From Reticulitermes speratus (Eukaryota > Arthropoda > Insecta > Blattodea > Rhinotermitidae), in the NCBI GenBank assembly GCA_021186555.1, contig JAJKFL010000013.1:17353243-17417242 (forward strand): a stretch of 64,000 nt of DNA, given 5' to 3'. Numbering within the stretch: position 1 is the first letter of the stretch; the number at the start of each line of letters is the position of its first letter. The notes below the pieces were generated by a model. The model had not been told where the DNA came from. It ran no database searches and saw only the letters and a list, made by a program, of their open reading frames with translations. Positions 11,357-23,326 of this stretch are shown in pieces. A program made the position numbers and the translations under genes.

Positions 11357-12440
11357 TGATGATATTTTTTGTTATGAGGTTTAAATGGCATTAATTTGTG
11401 TAGCTTGCGTATGTGTTTATTGCTTTAAATATTTTGGACATGTTACTAAACTCGACAGTTTGGTTCTTCGTTGGCGGAGTATACTCGGGTCCGGCGCTCG
11501 ATCCAGCGGTTATGCGTCATTGCTGTGAGGTCTGCAATATTTCCAGCTGACATTGTCATACGTAAATTTAGGATTGTGTGGCGCTTTATCTCCACGGACC
11601 CGCAATCCATCTGTCGATGCTTCAACACAATTTTTTCTTTCCCACATCTTGTACATTTCTCCGTCCTGTAGTAGACCTGTGTGTTTTCAAGGAATGTTTG
11701 TAATTTTGTTCACCCCTGTTACGCACGTATAGGCTAGGTTCGATAGTTTTATTTTTTCTTGAATTCCCCCTCCCCCCTCCAAAAAAATACTTGTACGGGC
11801 GAATGATGGTCGCTAATCACCACCGCATAATACACGAATAATGATGGGTTTGTTGTGCCTGGTGGATGAGCTTTGTTTTGCTCGGTGGACGAACTGGTTT
11901 TGTTGTGCGAGTTCTGGTTCGGGTAGAGCAGCTTCTCTCAGTGGATGGACGGGTTTTGTTTGCTGTAAAATAAATAAACTTTTGCTTGTTTTTACTTGGC
12001 TCTCTTCTTGCGTGGAGTGTAAAGAACGGCAACACCGCGTACAGATGGAGTTCCTGGTGCCTCTGCTGTTTTATACCCCCCGTCTTTTGGCACAACCAAG
12101 CATATAAAGATATTTACAGTTTTATGTGCAAAGATAAATATAGATTTGTCTGTCCGTATGGTTGCTTTGAAATGTTCTTCAGTAACAAGAAGTAGACGTA
12201 TTTTCAAAACGCGTTTCCCTCGATTAGATGTACCGGTAGTTTGCTGGCTGGACTATTCTGTTACATATTGTGCATTACCTGGTGGCTGCAAATTGCAGTT
12301 GTCCTTAGAGGTATTTTCATCTTGGACTTTCACGTATCCTTGCCTCATTAACGGGGTAGGAATTCTTCTGAAATTGCGCATGCACGTACACGCATACATG
12401 CGTCATGCAACTCGTGTTTGTGTGTGTGCGTGTGTGTGCA
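11357..12440. other. No recognised feature
   Basis: GGTGGATGAGCTTTGTTTTG and GGTGGACGAACTGGTTTTGT (11860-11905) and GTGGATGGACGGGTTTTG (11941) look like three diverged ~40-bp repeats. Otherwise nothing recognised. Confidence 0.4.
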
Positions 12441-12692
12441 GAAGGGCCTCGCAGCAGATGCTTCGGACGCACCGCAGCCTAGAAGCTTATTGTGCAACCC
12501 TGTGATGAAGATGATTTAATTTTTTTTCGTTTTTCCTTGTAATGGAGCACCGGTGGAATGAAACTGACGGGGAAAAAACCTGTCCGAGTGCCACTTTGTC
12601 CACCAGAAATCCCACATGGACTGACCCGGGATCGAACCCGGACCGCCGCGGTGAGAGGCCGGCGACTAACCGCCTGAGCCATGGCACGGCCT
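12441..12692 (-). mobile_element. SINE-B, full length
   Basis: A minus-strand copy with the same block order as 4314-4582. The head is at the right end (CGCCTGAGCCATGGCACGGC on plus), B box GGGATCGAACCCGG, and the terminal block GGGCCTCGCAGCAGATGC is at the left. It directly follows a (GTGT)-rich stretch. Confidence 0.88.
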
Positions 12693-12947
12693 ACTGTCAT
12701 CGCAAATACCCACCATCGGCTCCTGTTCTGAGCAAGTTCAGCCCTTTATTTCAGTGGTTACGTATGTATCACTGCCTTAACATTAAAAGCCCTGCATTTT
12801 GTCCACAGAGCATGCTTATGGGTTCAGTATGATCCTCATAATAAGCAGGACATTGTAAATTAACTAGTTTACCTTTGTAATGTAGACGTCGTGTGTTTTC
12901 TGTGAGGTAGGAACTACATTTTTATCCAGATTAATGTCACGCTTGAA

Positions 12948-13200
12948 GGCCGTGTCATGGCTCAGGTAATTACTCGCTGGCTTGTCACTGCGGAGGCCCG
13001 GGTTCGATACCGAGCTAGTCCTTGTGAGGTTTGTGATGAACGAAGTGGCGCTTGGACAGGTTTTTCTCCGAGTGCTTAGGCTTACCTCTGCCATTGTCAT
13101 TCCGCCAGTGCCCCATACTCGTATTCATCGTCGTTGAGCCACCAAAAGGAAAAGCGGGCGCTGCCTGGGAGCGTCCACACAAAGCAATGATATCTAGCAG
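12948..13200 (+). mobile_element. SINE-B2 (variant with a different 3' end)
   Basis: The head GGCCGTGTCATGGCTCAGG, B box GGCCCGGGTTCGATACCGAG and the middle CTCCGAGTGCTTAGGCTTAC are SINE-B. The 3' end is different: it continues into GAGCCACCAAAAGGAAAAGC and GCTGCCTGGGAGCGTCC. The same alternative 3' end occurs in the hairpin at 31910-32140. Confidence 0.75.
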
Positions 13201-13683
13201 CATTGGACAGGAAAGTAATGTCATATTGTTTTTGATTTTTCGTTCTTCAAAGGGTTAACGTACTTGTGGTTTGTATGTGCAATTTACCTAAGATATGCAT
13301 TGCTATGGACTGTCTTATATAATCGTTTCGGTTTCTTTATTGACTTCTTTACATGATATTCCATGGAGCAAAATTAGTCAAGACATTTTCCGCATTGTAC
13401 GGAATCCGAAGATTCATTACCATATTCGGTCTTTACATGTGTGTGCTTAACAGAAGTGTTGTGTGAGGTGCTTGTTGAAGTTTGTTTGTCATGGTCACAA
13501 AGTCGCGCCATTGACCATATCCTGGTCCAGATGAAGCCATTTCACGTCTTAGACCTTACTTGTTTTCATATAATGCCCACTGGCCATGCCCCACAACTGT
13601 TTTTCCCATGATAGTCAGACAGCGTTTCGTATATATCATTTCCCACACAGGCTGTCTACTTACGTTCTGTACCGTCCAGAGAG

Positions 13684-13972
13684 GTGGGCCGGGATAGCGT
13701 AGTCGGTATAGCGACTCGCTACAGGCAGGACGGTCCGGGGATCGAATCCCGGTGGGGGCGAGATTTTCCGCACTCGTCCAGACCGGCCCTGTCGTCCACT
13801 GCCTCCTATACAATGGGTACCGGGTCTTTTTCACCGGGGTAAAGCGGCCGGGGCGTGGAGTTGACCCACCCTCATCTAGTGCCAAGGTTAAAGAAAGAGT
13901 AGAGCTGTACCTCTACTCCCCCTCTGGGCCTTCATGGCGCGTTCTAGGGAGAACTTTACCTTTTACCTTTAC
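13684..13972 (+). mobile_element. SINE-A (tRNA-derived), full length
   Basis: The head GTGGGCCGGGATAGCGTAGT and B box GGGGATCGAATCCCGG are intact and the tail ends CTTTACCTTTTACCTTTAC. No clear target duplication was found. Open frames crossing this copy on either strand come from the repeat. Confidence 0.88.
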
Positions 13973-14633
13973 CGGCCAGGGGGGGCCTTTGTTGCTCGCC
14001 TCAGTCACCCAGTGTTCGGCGGAGATCACAGCTTGTACAAGTCCGTTGTGTACTTCTGTCCAGTCCCTAGTTATCTCTCGTTTTGAAATCCGAACTGTAA
14101 GGAAAGCTCATTACAGTGACTGTCAGCGGGACCGCGAATTTTCTTTTAGTCACGTGGACAGCGTCACTGGGGCACACGAAGTCTACCTACCGTCCATTGG
14201 AGGTTTTTTTTTTCACGGCCGTAAATATGTCGGACCATGGAGATTACCATTCACCTGCACCTGGTACCGAATTCTGTAGTGCATAGTGCTTTACTTCCGT
14301 GCCCACCATAGGGGTCTGCGTCTACGCGTCGATAGTTTGACACAGAGGAAATGTTTTTGTATTTATTATCGAAATGTGTAGAAAAAGTTGCCGTTTGAAC
14401 TTTAGCGAGTAGCGTTATTTTTTTTACGATGGAGGATCTTTAAGCATCTGTTGACTCGGAGAATCGTGTCTCGAAAAGGAACAGTGGAGCATCCGAAGCC
14501 ATTGTGAAGTTGATACAGGTAAAATGTCGCGGGTATGTAGAAGTACGGTACGCTAAGAGTGGGAGAAAGCTGATGCACTGGATTCCATAGTCGTAGTGTA
14601 TGTTAAGGAATTTAGAGGAAGAAGACTCGAATT

Positions 14634-14829
14634 GCGTGATTTCAGGCGTCCGTTGCGTTGTAGATGAAATCTGCGCTCTTCTGGGATATTACGCAGCGTA
14701 GAGTGGTATTTCTGTACCGACGTTTCGGGAAAACCTATCGGTCCCATCTTCAAGGGTGAAGAATTCTTTCTTGGCCCTTGAAGAATTACCATTCTACGCT
14801 GCGTAATATCCCAGAAGAGCGCGGATCTC
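14634..14829. mobile_element. PAL1 palindromic element, 196 bp, 12-bp TSD
   Basis: Flanked by AAGACTCGAATT at 14622-14633 and 14830-14841. The left arm (GCGCTCTTCTGGGATATTAC, CCGACGTTTCGGG) and the right arm (CTGCGTAATATCCCAGAAG) fold into a long hairpin. An outer single-copy end, TGATTTCAGGC, lies at the left. On the minus strand the core CTTGAAGATGGGACC ... TTTTCCCGAAACGTCGG is visible. A minus-strand open frame through it (RSALFWDITQRR...) is the repeat, not a gene. Confidence 0.88.
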
Positions 14830-15484
14830 AAGACTCGAATTAGCTACATTTACGAAGTAGCAGATTGTGTTAAAATCTAGAGTTAAAGTTGCGACATGCC
14901 AAGAAGGTTTTGCGAGATTGGAAGCAAAGCTCCACGCATTCTTAAATTTGTCATTTGATGGAGGTGAGGAGTGGCCAGTTTCCTGCCTCTTACCACCGTA
15001 CCAATCCAGTAGCTGGCTCCTAGCAGATCCGGCCAGAACGTGGTGGCGAAGATGAACATCCATGTCCGTAGTGGGAAACGAACTCCTGTCTGCCGTCCCG
15101 TAATTCGTTACTTTGCTGTCCAGGCTGGTAGAAGAACCATACAAAATTGCAACAACGCAAAAAAATGTGCATAAGCTGTTTGTGCGGCATTTGAAATACT
15201 CTAGTAGCAGCTGAATAATGCAGTACGTTATTTCGTGTTGGCGATTTTCGTAAGCTGTTTATGCCAGGTTTTGTTTTAAAATGCACAGCAGCAATGCGAA
15301 TAATTTTATACATCTTTTTCCATGTTGGCGATTTTGGCTTAGGAACCATTATTTCGTGCGTTTTAAACATTGCTATTTGTATGAAGCGTGTGACGAGGAA
15401 CCAGTAGGCTAATCTCTCGAATTGTCAGGGGGCTGTTGAGGTTTGGGTCGGCTTCAGCAAATCGTAACGCTCTACCCCCTCGTC

Positions 15485-15560
15485 GCCGGTTTCATAATGA
15501 CCTTGTAATTGTTAACATCTGTATTTTGTATTGGAGGATCCAGGGTTCGAATCTGTGCCC
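15485..15560 (+). mobile_element. tRNA-like SINE head
   Basis: A perfect B box, GGGTTCGAATCTGTGCC, at 15543 with an A-box-like segment upstream. It is immediately followed by the SINE-A2 copy at 15640. Confidence 0.4.
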
Positions 15561-15639
15561 CGTAGACTATTTCTCCTCACTGGTATAGTTCTATGTTTTC
15601 CTCAGACCCTTGAGCCAAGCCCGGGTTAACACATTAAGC

Positions 15640-15908
15640 ATAGAAAACGTAGTCGGCATAGTGACTGGGATACGAAATGGACGTCCGAGAAACCTTGGTT
15701 TGAATCCCGGCAAGGGCAAGAGATCTGTCCTCTAAAGCGACCAGCCCGGCTGTGGGGCTCACCCAGCCATTTTATTCAGTGCGTACCGGAAGCTTTTCTC
15801 CTGGTGTAGAGCTGCCGGCTCGTGAGGCTGAACGTCCCCTGTAATGCCGAGGCTTAAGAATTAGTGGAGCTATACCTCCTCTCTCCCATATGCCTTTGTG
15901 GCGTAGAT
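15640..15908 (+). mobile_element. SINE-A2 (diverged SINE-A subfamily)
   Basis: The head GTAGTCGGCATAGTGACTGG, B box GGTTTGAATCCCGG, GCTCACCCAGCCATTTTATT, then GGCTTAAGAATTAGTGGAGC and CCATATGCCTTTGTGGCG follow the SINE-A order with a different body. Related diverged pieces occur at 30255-30430, 40155-40370, 43735-43815 and 45125-45325. Confidence 0.6.
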
Positions 15909-16367
15909 TGGGACAACTTTCGACGAAAAGCGCGTAATTTCTTGAGCGGCTGAGTGGGTGCTGACTTCTCTATAGGATTTTGCTTCATGAAGTTCGTTGA
16001 AAAGGGCAGTAGAAGATGTAACGACACAACTGTGTGAATCATATGTGAAGAGTGGGAGATGAAGAAGTTAACCGCGGCATTTGGTTTTATGTACCGCAGT
16101 TTTAATTTGTGCAGACACGGAAAACATCGGTGGCTTCCACACAAGAAATCCGCGTTTGCTGGAGGCAGAGCTGTAGTGGAATTCCCTACTAGCTTTATAG
16201 CTTTGAGACAACCGCTGCAGTTGGATTTTGTGACACTTTTTTCTGTATAGATTTTATTTATTTTCGTGGATATGCTGTCGGTAGTTTCGGCTGTCGTGTT
16301 ACATGTAAGGATGATAGTAATTAATTTGAAAGGACTCGAGAAAACCACGATGAACGTCGGCTAGGAT

Positions 16368-16442
16368 ATGTGTGCCGGTCGAGATACGAACCGGACATCC
16401 ACCAATTACATGTCAGTTGCGTTTTCACGTGAACCAACGTTG
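16368..16442 (-). mobile_element. tRNA-like SINE head
   Basis: On the minus strand CCGGTTCGTATCTCGACC is a good B box and TTGGTTCACGTGAAAACG a possible A box. No body was recognised. Confidence 0.35.
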
Positions 16443-16658
16443 TCGGTGAAACATGTGTTACTATATGTGTGTCGTTTCGTGTTTGTGTGTAGTAAGGGAA
16501 GGTATTTTTTTGTTTTAATCCAAAACATGTATTATTTATGATAATGTTGTTACCACTTGTTTGTGTTTCGAAAAGGAAAATGCTCTTTTTAAAATTTCGT
16601 GATAAACCTGAATGATTTACAAGCACGTTGTTGTTTTACTGTCTGTTTGATACACGCA

Positions 16659-16777
16659 GTAGGGCTGACAACCTTGCCACCTTCATGTGCCGATTGTCTA
16701 AAAAATCTGGGAGTCTCAACCTCCTGGATCCCTAAGGGCCTGTCAAGGCCTGTAATGGGGGGGGGGGGGGGATTGCT
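16659..16777 (+). mobile_element. SINE-C, 5'-truncated, 13-bp TSD
   Basis: Flanked by TTTGATACACGCA at 16646-16658 and 16778-16790. Only the last ~119 bp is present, from GTAGGGCTGACAACCTTGCC to the tail GATTGC. A 14-bp G run (16757-16771) expands the site where other copies have GGGATTGC. Confidence 0.9.
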
Positions 16778-17514
16778 TTTGATACACGCAACAGGTCACC
16801 TAATTTCGTAGGATCGACGAGCGTTCACTGTGGACGCGGTTCGTCTAACCACACATTTCCCATACGTCTTTGGACGTACCCACTGCAGTTTCGCAAGGTG
16901 GTGCTATTTCAGAAATATGACCCCCGCGGTTGGCGAGGGATTGCTATGGAAAACCAAAAGGAGCAGGTATTATGTAGAACTCCTTAAGAAATGGCCAGAT
17001 GGATGTAGTTTGAACTGTGATCGGGGCAGGAGACTGAATGTGTAATACCGAAAAGGAAAGTGAAGATGAGAGGATACGCAATTCGATACACGTTTTTCAG
17101 ATTGGCTTCACGTGGCGTGTTAGTTATGATTTTAGGCCATAACCAAGAGTCTTATCAGAGAACCTCTTGTAGATAACGTCAGGCAATCCACTTCTTGTCA
17201 ACAGTTACACAGGATGTAGGTTATGTAAGCATCACAGTCTGCTTTTTGAATTACGTTGGATTTGTTTGTTATCGGGGTTAGCGTGAAGTATTTGAGATTT
17301 TGTGCGTTCTTTGCACGAAGTGAACAAAGGGGACATGAACTCTCCGTCCAAATATCGCATCGTCAGCTAACGGATGACGATGGAATTTTGTACGTTTGCG
17401 AAGTGTTAAGTTGGTGGAAGTGACGTGGTTGGGGGGGGAGGGCATAATGGTAGAGCGTCATAAAACGTAGGCCCTGTTTTTGCCAGACATTGGTCTGTTG
17501 GGACGAGAAAATCA

Positions 17515-17660
17515 AGGAACATATACTGGGTAGGGTATGTAGCACTCATAGGACATGAAAAATGCATATAGAATTTTAGCCGGGAACATGAAGAGGAAGG
17601 ACCACTTTGAATGTTATATTTAGCTTCAGGTGGAGGATACTATTAAATTTGATCATAAAA
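17515..17660 (+). mobile_element. Decayed LINE C-terminal fragment
   Basis: With frame changes the plus strand reads IGHEK..., EEEGPL and VEDTIKFDH, recalling the [15 protein letters not shown] and WEDNIKMDL blocks of LINE tails. It ends about 25 bp before the TSD of the SINE-A copy at 17701. Confidence 0.45.
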
Positions 17661-17700
17661 AAAACGAGGGAGTGTACTGTGGATACATGTGGTACCAGTA

Positions 17701-17979
17701 AAGTAAAGGTAAAGTTCTCCCTAGAACAGGCCATGCAGGCCCAGAGTGGGAGTAGAGGTATAGCTCTACTCTTTCCTTAACCTCGGCGCTAGATGGGGGT
17801 GGGTGGTCAGCGCCACGCCCCGGCCGCTTTACCCCCGGGAAAGAGACCCGGTACCCATTGTATAGGGGGCTGGGTGGGCCCCAGGGCCGGTCTGGACGGG
17901 TGCGGAAAATCTCGCCCCCGCCGGAATTCGATCCCCGGACCGTCCAGCCCGTAGCGAGTCGCTATACCGACTGAGCTAT
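17701..17979 (-). mobile_element. SINE-A (tRNA-derived), 15-bp TSD
   Basis: Flanked by CATGTGGTACCAGTA at 17686-17700 and 17980-17994. On the minus strand it runs from a tRNA-like head (GGACGGTCCGGGGATCGAAT) to a (CTTTAC)-type tail, seen on plus as AAGTAAAGGTAAAG. The head is slightly shorter than in the copy at 51882. Confidence 0.92.
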
Positions 17980-17994
17980 CATGTGGTACCAGTA

Positions 17995-19146
17995 GCAGGG
18001 TTTTTGTGAGCACGGTAATGAACTTTCACCTTCTGTAAAAAACAGGAAGTTTCTTGACTAGTGAAACGACCGCCACCGCAAGAATGACTTCTGGATTTAC
18101 TCGTATTCTATTATATAGTCTGATTGGTCCTTCTTAAATTAGTAGTTGGCTGGTAACAGTTGTAGCCGACCCTTGTTTGGGTTCGGGTCCCAGTCGGTCC
18201 ACCCCCAGCATGAGAAAGGGGAAAAAATTTTTATTTGTGTCCACACCTTACTTGAGGAAGGACTTTCTGACCCTCCGACCTTCTCGTATTTCATCCATGG
18301 CCCTCCGGCAGTGGCGGCTACAGAATTCATTACAAAAACCAGATCTTTGAAAGTTTAGTTTGACATTTTTATTTCGCATTGACGAATTTATGGGTTTAAC
18401 TTCTGAACTGAGGCGTGTGTGACTTTTCGTTATACTTTGTGTGGGTGCTTTGTTCTCATGGGAAATTTAAATTATATTGTAACCCATGGAGTTAGGTCAG
18501 TTTTTGTTTTGAAATTTGGTCAGCCAACGAAAGAAACCTCTTTCGTTGCCCAACCAATCACAGGAGTCAAAATGTGTGGAAGGTGTCACCCTGGAAAACA
18601 GGATAGTAGAAGGGCAGAGAGAGGACTCAGACATTTGGATGAGACGGAATGCGAGGGTAGAGGTCAGAGAAGGTGGTAGATGCGTAATCGGAGAGTTATC
18701 TGTCGATCAGGTATTAGAAACAGTGATGAAACGCTGGGTCATACTGTAGTCAGGGAGTGTGGTAACCTGAGACGGTATTCAGTACGTCGAACTGTGCATA
18801 TGAATCACCAATAACGCAAAGTAATACTGTGTGGTACTGAGTGTAGTGTTATTCCTTACGTCATCGACAACGCTGGCCGCAACACCCCATTGACACTTGA
18901 GAGTATTTCTCATGCTAGACCGTGCTTCTAATTTCTCCCCGTCTACCTACAGAAGTTCAAGGTGGGGAGTCAGAAATCTGTCACGCCGTTGTGGGTGCAA
19001 AAAAGGACCCAACGCCGACGGCGACACAGTTGCATTTATAACTGTCCATTTAAGAAGTAACTGTATTATGTACGTACCCGCAATCCTTCCAGATGCCATG
19101 CCAGAGCCTTAAAATAGGCCACCACTTAGTCCACGTGCCTCAGACT
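17995..19146. other. No recognised feature
   Basis: A 70-codon plus frame (18146-18358) is open on both strands but matches nothing I know. It may be part of an unidentified repeat. Confidence 0.4.
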
Positions 19147-19400
19147 TTCCGCTAATGTGAAAAAAAAATGTGGTAGAGCTGGAGAGATTACAGGGACAAT
19201 ATAATACAGCGCATGCTCATTGCTTGCTGGATGACTAAGGCTACAGACACACATACACAGAATATGGCATATGTAGAATAAAGTATATAGAATGAAGTAC
19301 GTCATATGTACTTATTGCTTTTCCACTGCAGCAGTGGTTACGTGAACGCGCCTCAACGTTACGTTTATACGTACATTGCCTGTCTTGTAGAAATTCACGG
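19147..19400. repeat. Interspersed repeat, first (truncated) copy
   Basis: GCGCATGCTCATTG, GGCTACAGACACACA, TACTTATTGCTTTTCCACTG and CGTTTATACGTACATTG recur in the same order at 20160-20370. The upstream CTAATGTGAAAAA also matches 20170. It is a 5'-truncated copy of the repeat at 19830-20370. Confidence 0.7.
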
Positions 19401-19829
19401 GTAATAAATCTGCACTGACATGCCCTTTAATACGAATGAATATTTTGGGTTAACTGACTTTTGGGTCAGTCTGTGTAGCAAGTGCTCTTCATGGGTCATA
19501 ATTCTTGTCTCATATGAGGGAGGCCGTAGACTGAATCCGAAGGCGGGTAACACAGAACTCCATTTTCTGTGTGGTCTCTGTACAGACCCCGAAACCCTGA
19601 AAGAAGTAGAGGCACTGCTGTCTACCCTGACCATAAATCGTTTGTTTCGTCTTTCTTTTGTGCTGCTGCGACAAAATTGGGTTCTCACGGCCGCCCGGAT
19701 CGTGTAACGGTAGTTTCAGGAGTGAAACATGAATAGATGAAATTGGGCATGCATATTGTTTTGCAATGATGCCGAAGGTACAGAATGAAAGTTCCGTACG
19801 TGATGGAGTTCACATTCTTTTAAGAAGAC

Positions 19830-20370
19830 ATTTTTACGCACGTTCGCAAAATTGCGAAAAGCCATTTAGCTTCGTCATGTCTGTCTGTCTGTCCACCCGT
19901 CCACCCGTATGGAACAACTCGGCTCCCACTGGACGGATTTTCAGAAATGTGATATTTGAGGATTTTTCGAAAATCTGTCGAGAAAATTCAAGTTTCTTTG
20001 AAATTCTGACAAGAATAGTGGGTACTTTACATGAAGACCTATATAATTTATGATGTATTTCGCTGAATTCTTCTTAGAATGATGAGATGTTTCAGACAAA
20101 AGTTGTAGAGAAAATCAGAACACATTTTATGTTCAAATAACTTTTTTCCCGAAAATTGTGCCGTTTCTGAGTAATGTGGAAAAATAGGTAGACCGGACAG
20201 GCAGAGATGATAATAATACGGCGCATGTACATTGCGTTCTGGATAACTGAGGCTACAGACACACGCGCATAATATTTAATACTTATTGCTTTCCCACGGC
20301 AGCAATGGTTAGGCGAACGCGCATCAATGTTATGTTTATACGTACATTGTCTTCTTGTATTCTGACATAA
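19830..20370 (+). repeat. Interspersed repeat, longer copy
   Basis: It starts near AGCCATTTAGCTTCGTCATG, contains the TCTGTCTGTCTGTCC stretch, AACTCGGCTCCCACTGGACG, and ends with the segment duplicated at 19147-19400. The GGAACAACTCGGCTCCCACT motif is one I associate with a very common arthropod repeat. A short plus-strand frame here (WNNSAPTGRIF...) belongs to the repeat; no encoded protein is recognised. Confidence 0.65.
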
Positions 20371-20869
20371 GTAGTAATTCATAATTAATTTGGGCATTGT
20401 GTTAGTTGTGAGTGTGCCCGGGTTTATCGTGTCGGTGATTGCAGAGAATGAGTGTGTGACCATTTGGCTCTGACTGTACACATCCATTCTTCCTACGTGT
20501 TGTAGCCGAGGCTACGTGGGTATGTAGGCATGGCAACCCTGTCGATATGCGCGAGGGAGTTCATGGCTCTGTTGCCACTTTTGTCTTGCATTCAATAGCC
20601 TGGGCAGTCTCCCTTACAATGGTGCCTCCTGGCAGTTTGAGCTACCAAAACGACTCTTAGCTCATTATCTTCGCTTAGGTGCAAGAACCTTCGCTTCCGC
20701 ATCTTTTGCACACGAGGATTGTGGAAGATCTTCCTCAAAACGGGGAGCCGTCCTTCTGAGAACTCCCTTGCGTCTATGAAATTTCTTACCTGATCGGTAT
20801 GCAGGCCGGTGTCGGTGTACCGTGTGCATATGACATGTGATACTTTAGACAAACAACTGACTCCATGGA

Positions 20870-21330
20870 GCAGTCATTCCTCAGGAGCCTATAGTTCCTA
20901 AACTAGTCAAGAACGTATTCGCATCTTGTGGGACGCGACGGTTCATTACCGGGTTTATAAAAGCCCGCCACTTGTTCCTATTCTGAACCAAATTAATCCA
21001 GTCTACGCCCAGATCTTGTGTCTTTTAAAATACATTTTAATATTATTCACCCATCTACATCCAAGTCTTTCAAGTAGTTTCTTTGCCTCAGGTTTCCCAG
21101 CGAAAACGCTGGGTATGCACCTCTTTCTTCCCTTGCCACGTGCCCCGACCATCTCATTCTTGATGTGATCACTCGAATAATGTTTGGTAAGGAGTACAGA
21201 TCATGAAGGTGTTAGTTTTGCAATTTTCTCCAGTCCTCTGTTATCTCGTCCCTTTTAAGCCCAGGTATCTTTCTCAGCATCCTATTCTCAGACACTCCTC
21301 AGCTTATCTCGCCTGGCAAACGTATGGTCC
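20870..21330 (-). mobile_element. Decayed LINE 3' fragment
   Basis: It shows the same block order as the copy at 60206-60774, including TTCCTAAACTAGTCAAGAA, the GGACGCGACGGTTCATTACC block, CCACGTGCCCCGACCATCTC and the TCCAGTCCTCTGTTATCTCG block. It covers slightly more of the 5' side (CTCAGCTTATCTCGCC) than the other old copies. No frame remains open. Confidence 0.72.
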
Positions 21331-21571
21331 ATAGTACGTGGTACGTGGGTAACACTCGCCAATGTTGCATTCACAACGTGAGAGACAAAGTTTCACATCA
21401 ATGTAAAACAACATGCAAAATTATAGTTCTGCATATTTTCATCTTTATGTTTTTGGATAGCTAACTGTAAGGCAAAAGATTCCGGACTGAATGGTAGCAG
21501 AAGTTCCTTGAGTTCAGTCTGATCGTAATTTCTTCATTAATGCAGTTTTGATTTGTCAGGACTGTTTCCCG

Positions 21572-21725
21572 GGGGACGTACGAGTTGCGTCCCGCGGTCA
21601 AGAAAGCGTATCAGTTGCGTCCCGAGTTGTCAGCCCCCCCAGATAAGGCAATGTATCAGTTGCGTCCCGAGTTGTGAACCCCCCCAGATAAGGCAATGTA
21701 TCAGTTGCGTCCCAAGGTCTCTGCT
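21572..21725 (+). repeat. Subterminal repeat array of the 2.7-kb element (left)
   Basis: AGTTGCGTCCC occurs four times. Two copies belong to near-identical 45-bp units that contain AGATAAGGCAATGTATCAG. Inverted copies are at 24163-24274. Such arrays are typical transposase-binding sites (inference). Confidence 0.75.
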
Positions 21726-23095
21726 TCATGTGTATCATACAGAGACATGACCAAACCTCCAGAAGAGACCGGGAAGCGAACCCGCAGAGCAGCGAGGGAC
21801 ATCACACACACACACACAGACACCACCCAACTCCTAAGTTGTCGACGGTTTCGACGACCACGTATACCTGAAGTGCATGACATTTCGTAATCTTTCAATT
21901 TCTTAAACCAAAAAAGGAAAAGAAATGAAAAAATAAAATAAAAAAGGTGCATTAGTTGGTTGAAGAAATTGAAAATTGATGTCAAGATGCACGGTGAATA
22001 CAACGTAAAATTTCTAATGTTTCATATGTTTTGGCAATAACTGTAATGTGTAAATTGACATCTTTCTCAAACGATTCTGTGTTGTTTGATACACAATACT
22101 GTTGGTTTCTTCTTGTATCAATACTCTTTTCAAATATCCAGTACAGCATGAGATATATTCTATTTCCGCTAATGCGCTTGGGGAAATTTCTTCAGGCCGA
22201 AAATGAGCTGTAAAATAATAATTATATTAACAAAACTGAAAATAAAAACTCACTGAAAATTGAAAATAAAGCAATTACTGTTTAATTAATATCGGTTTAA
22301 TTTTTATGAAATAAAAGTTTCACGTGGTATCTAGATTCTTAATTGAAAACAAAGAGATCTGTACATCCCTATAGCACTCTTTTTAACGTATTCACTCTTT
22401 ATGTTGCTGTGCTTTCCTTTGTGTCCAAATTTTAAACAACTCCTTGTGCTTTAATTTTTATTCATATGTAAATAATTGTGCGAAATGTTTTCATAGTTTA
22501 TTATAAAATATATAACAATAAATATATACATATATATGTCTGATAATATAAAGTGTATACTTATAAACATAACATACATAATGTGTAAGCTGGTTAGTTA
22601 TGCACACTCTACTAACTTTTTATTAAAATCGAAGATGGGCACTCAAATGGTAGATTAGGCTACATGTCAAACCGCATAATCAAATTCTCTAAGTACATGA
22701 CACTATCTTATGCAATCGTTAATAACTTTCAGAGTAGCATGTATAAGCAGTTAATTTCTTGTATTAGATAATAATAAAGTTTGAAGCTATACAATAATAC
22801 AACAAACAGATAGCTAAAGCGGCTCAGATCAATTTTACAGCTCTATGTAAATAATAAACTTCAAATTTTATGCAGAAAAAAAATCAGCATAATTTAAATT
22901 GACATAAAAATTATTTATTTCTCTTGAAATATTACGTTTTTAATTAGTTCACACGTTACTTAACTTTATTGCTCTGCACCGTGATCAATTAACTTAATAA
23001 ATTAAATTGTCACTGTAAAAATAATTAATAAACCACTACTGGAGTTTGCGTACAAAGTGCCTTTCCGAACCGCTGCTACTAACAACGCTCTCTTT

Positions 23096-23314
23096 GTGAG
23101 ATCTGCGCTCTTCTAGGATATTACGCAGCGTCCAGTGGTAATCCTTTACCGAAGTTTCGGGACAATATCGGCCCCATCTTCAAGGGTCAAGAAGTCTTTC
23201 TTAAAGACGGGACCGATACATTGTTCTGAAACGTCGGTAAAGATTACCACTCGACGATGCGTAATACCCCAGAAGGGCGCAGATCTCATCAACATCGCAG
23301 CGGAAGCCTGAAAT
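23096..23314. mobile_element. PAL1 palindromic element, 219 bp, 12-bp TSD
   Basis: Flanked by AACGCTCTCTTT (23084-23095) and AACGCTCTGTTT (23315-23326). The arms start GATCTGCGCTCTTCTAGG and end CAGAAGGGCGCAGATC. The outer end is at the right here (AGCGGAAGCCTGAAAT). It lies inside the 2.7-kb element and abuts a PAL2 element. Confidence 0.88.
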
Positions 23315-23326
23315 AACGCTCTGTTT

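Noticed and set aside
13752-14279. 175-codon plus frame as a gene
   Set aside because: The first half is the SINE-A copy at 13684-13972; the remainder has no recognisable domain.
14553-14831. 92-codon minus frame (RSALFWDITQRR...) as a protein gene
   Set aside because: It lies in the PAL1 palindrome, and the same peptide-like string recurs at the other PAL1 copies.
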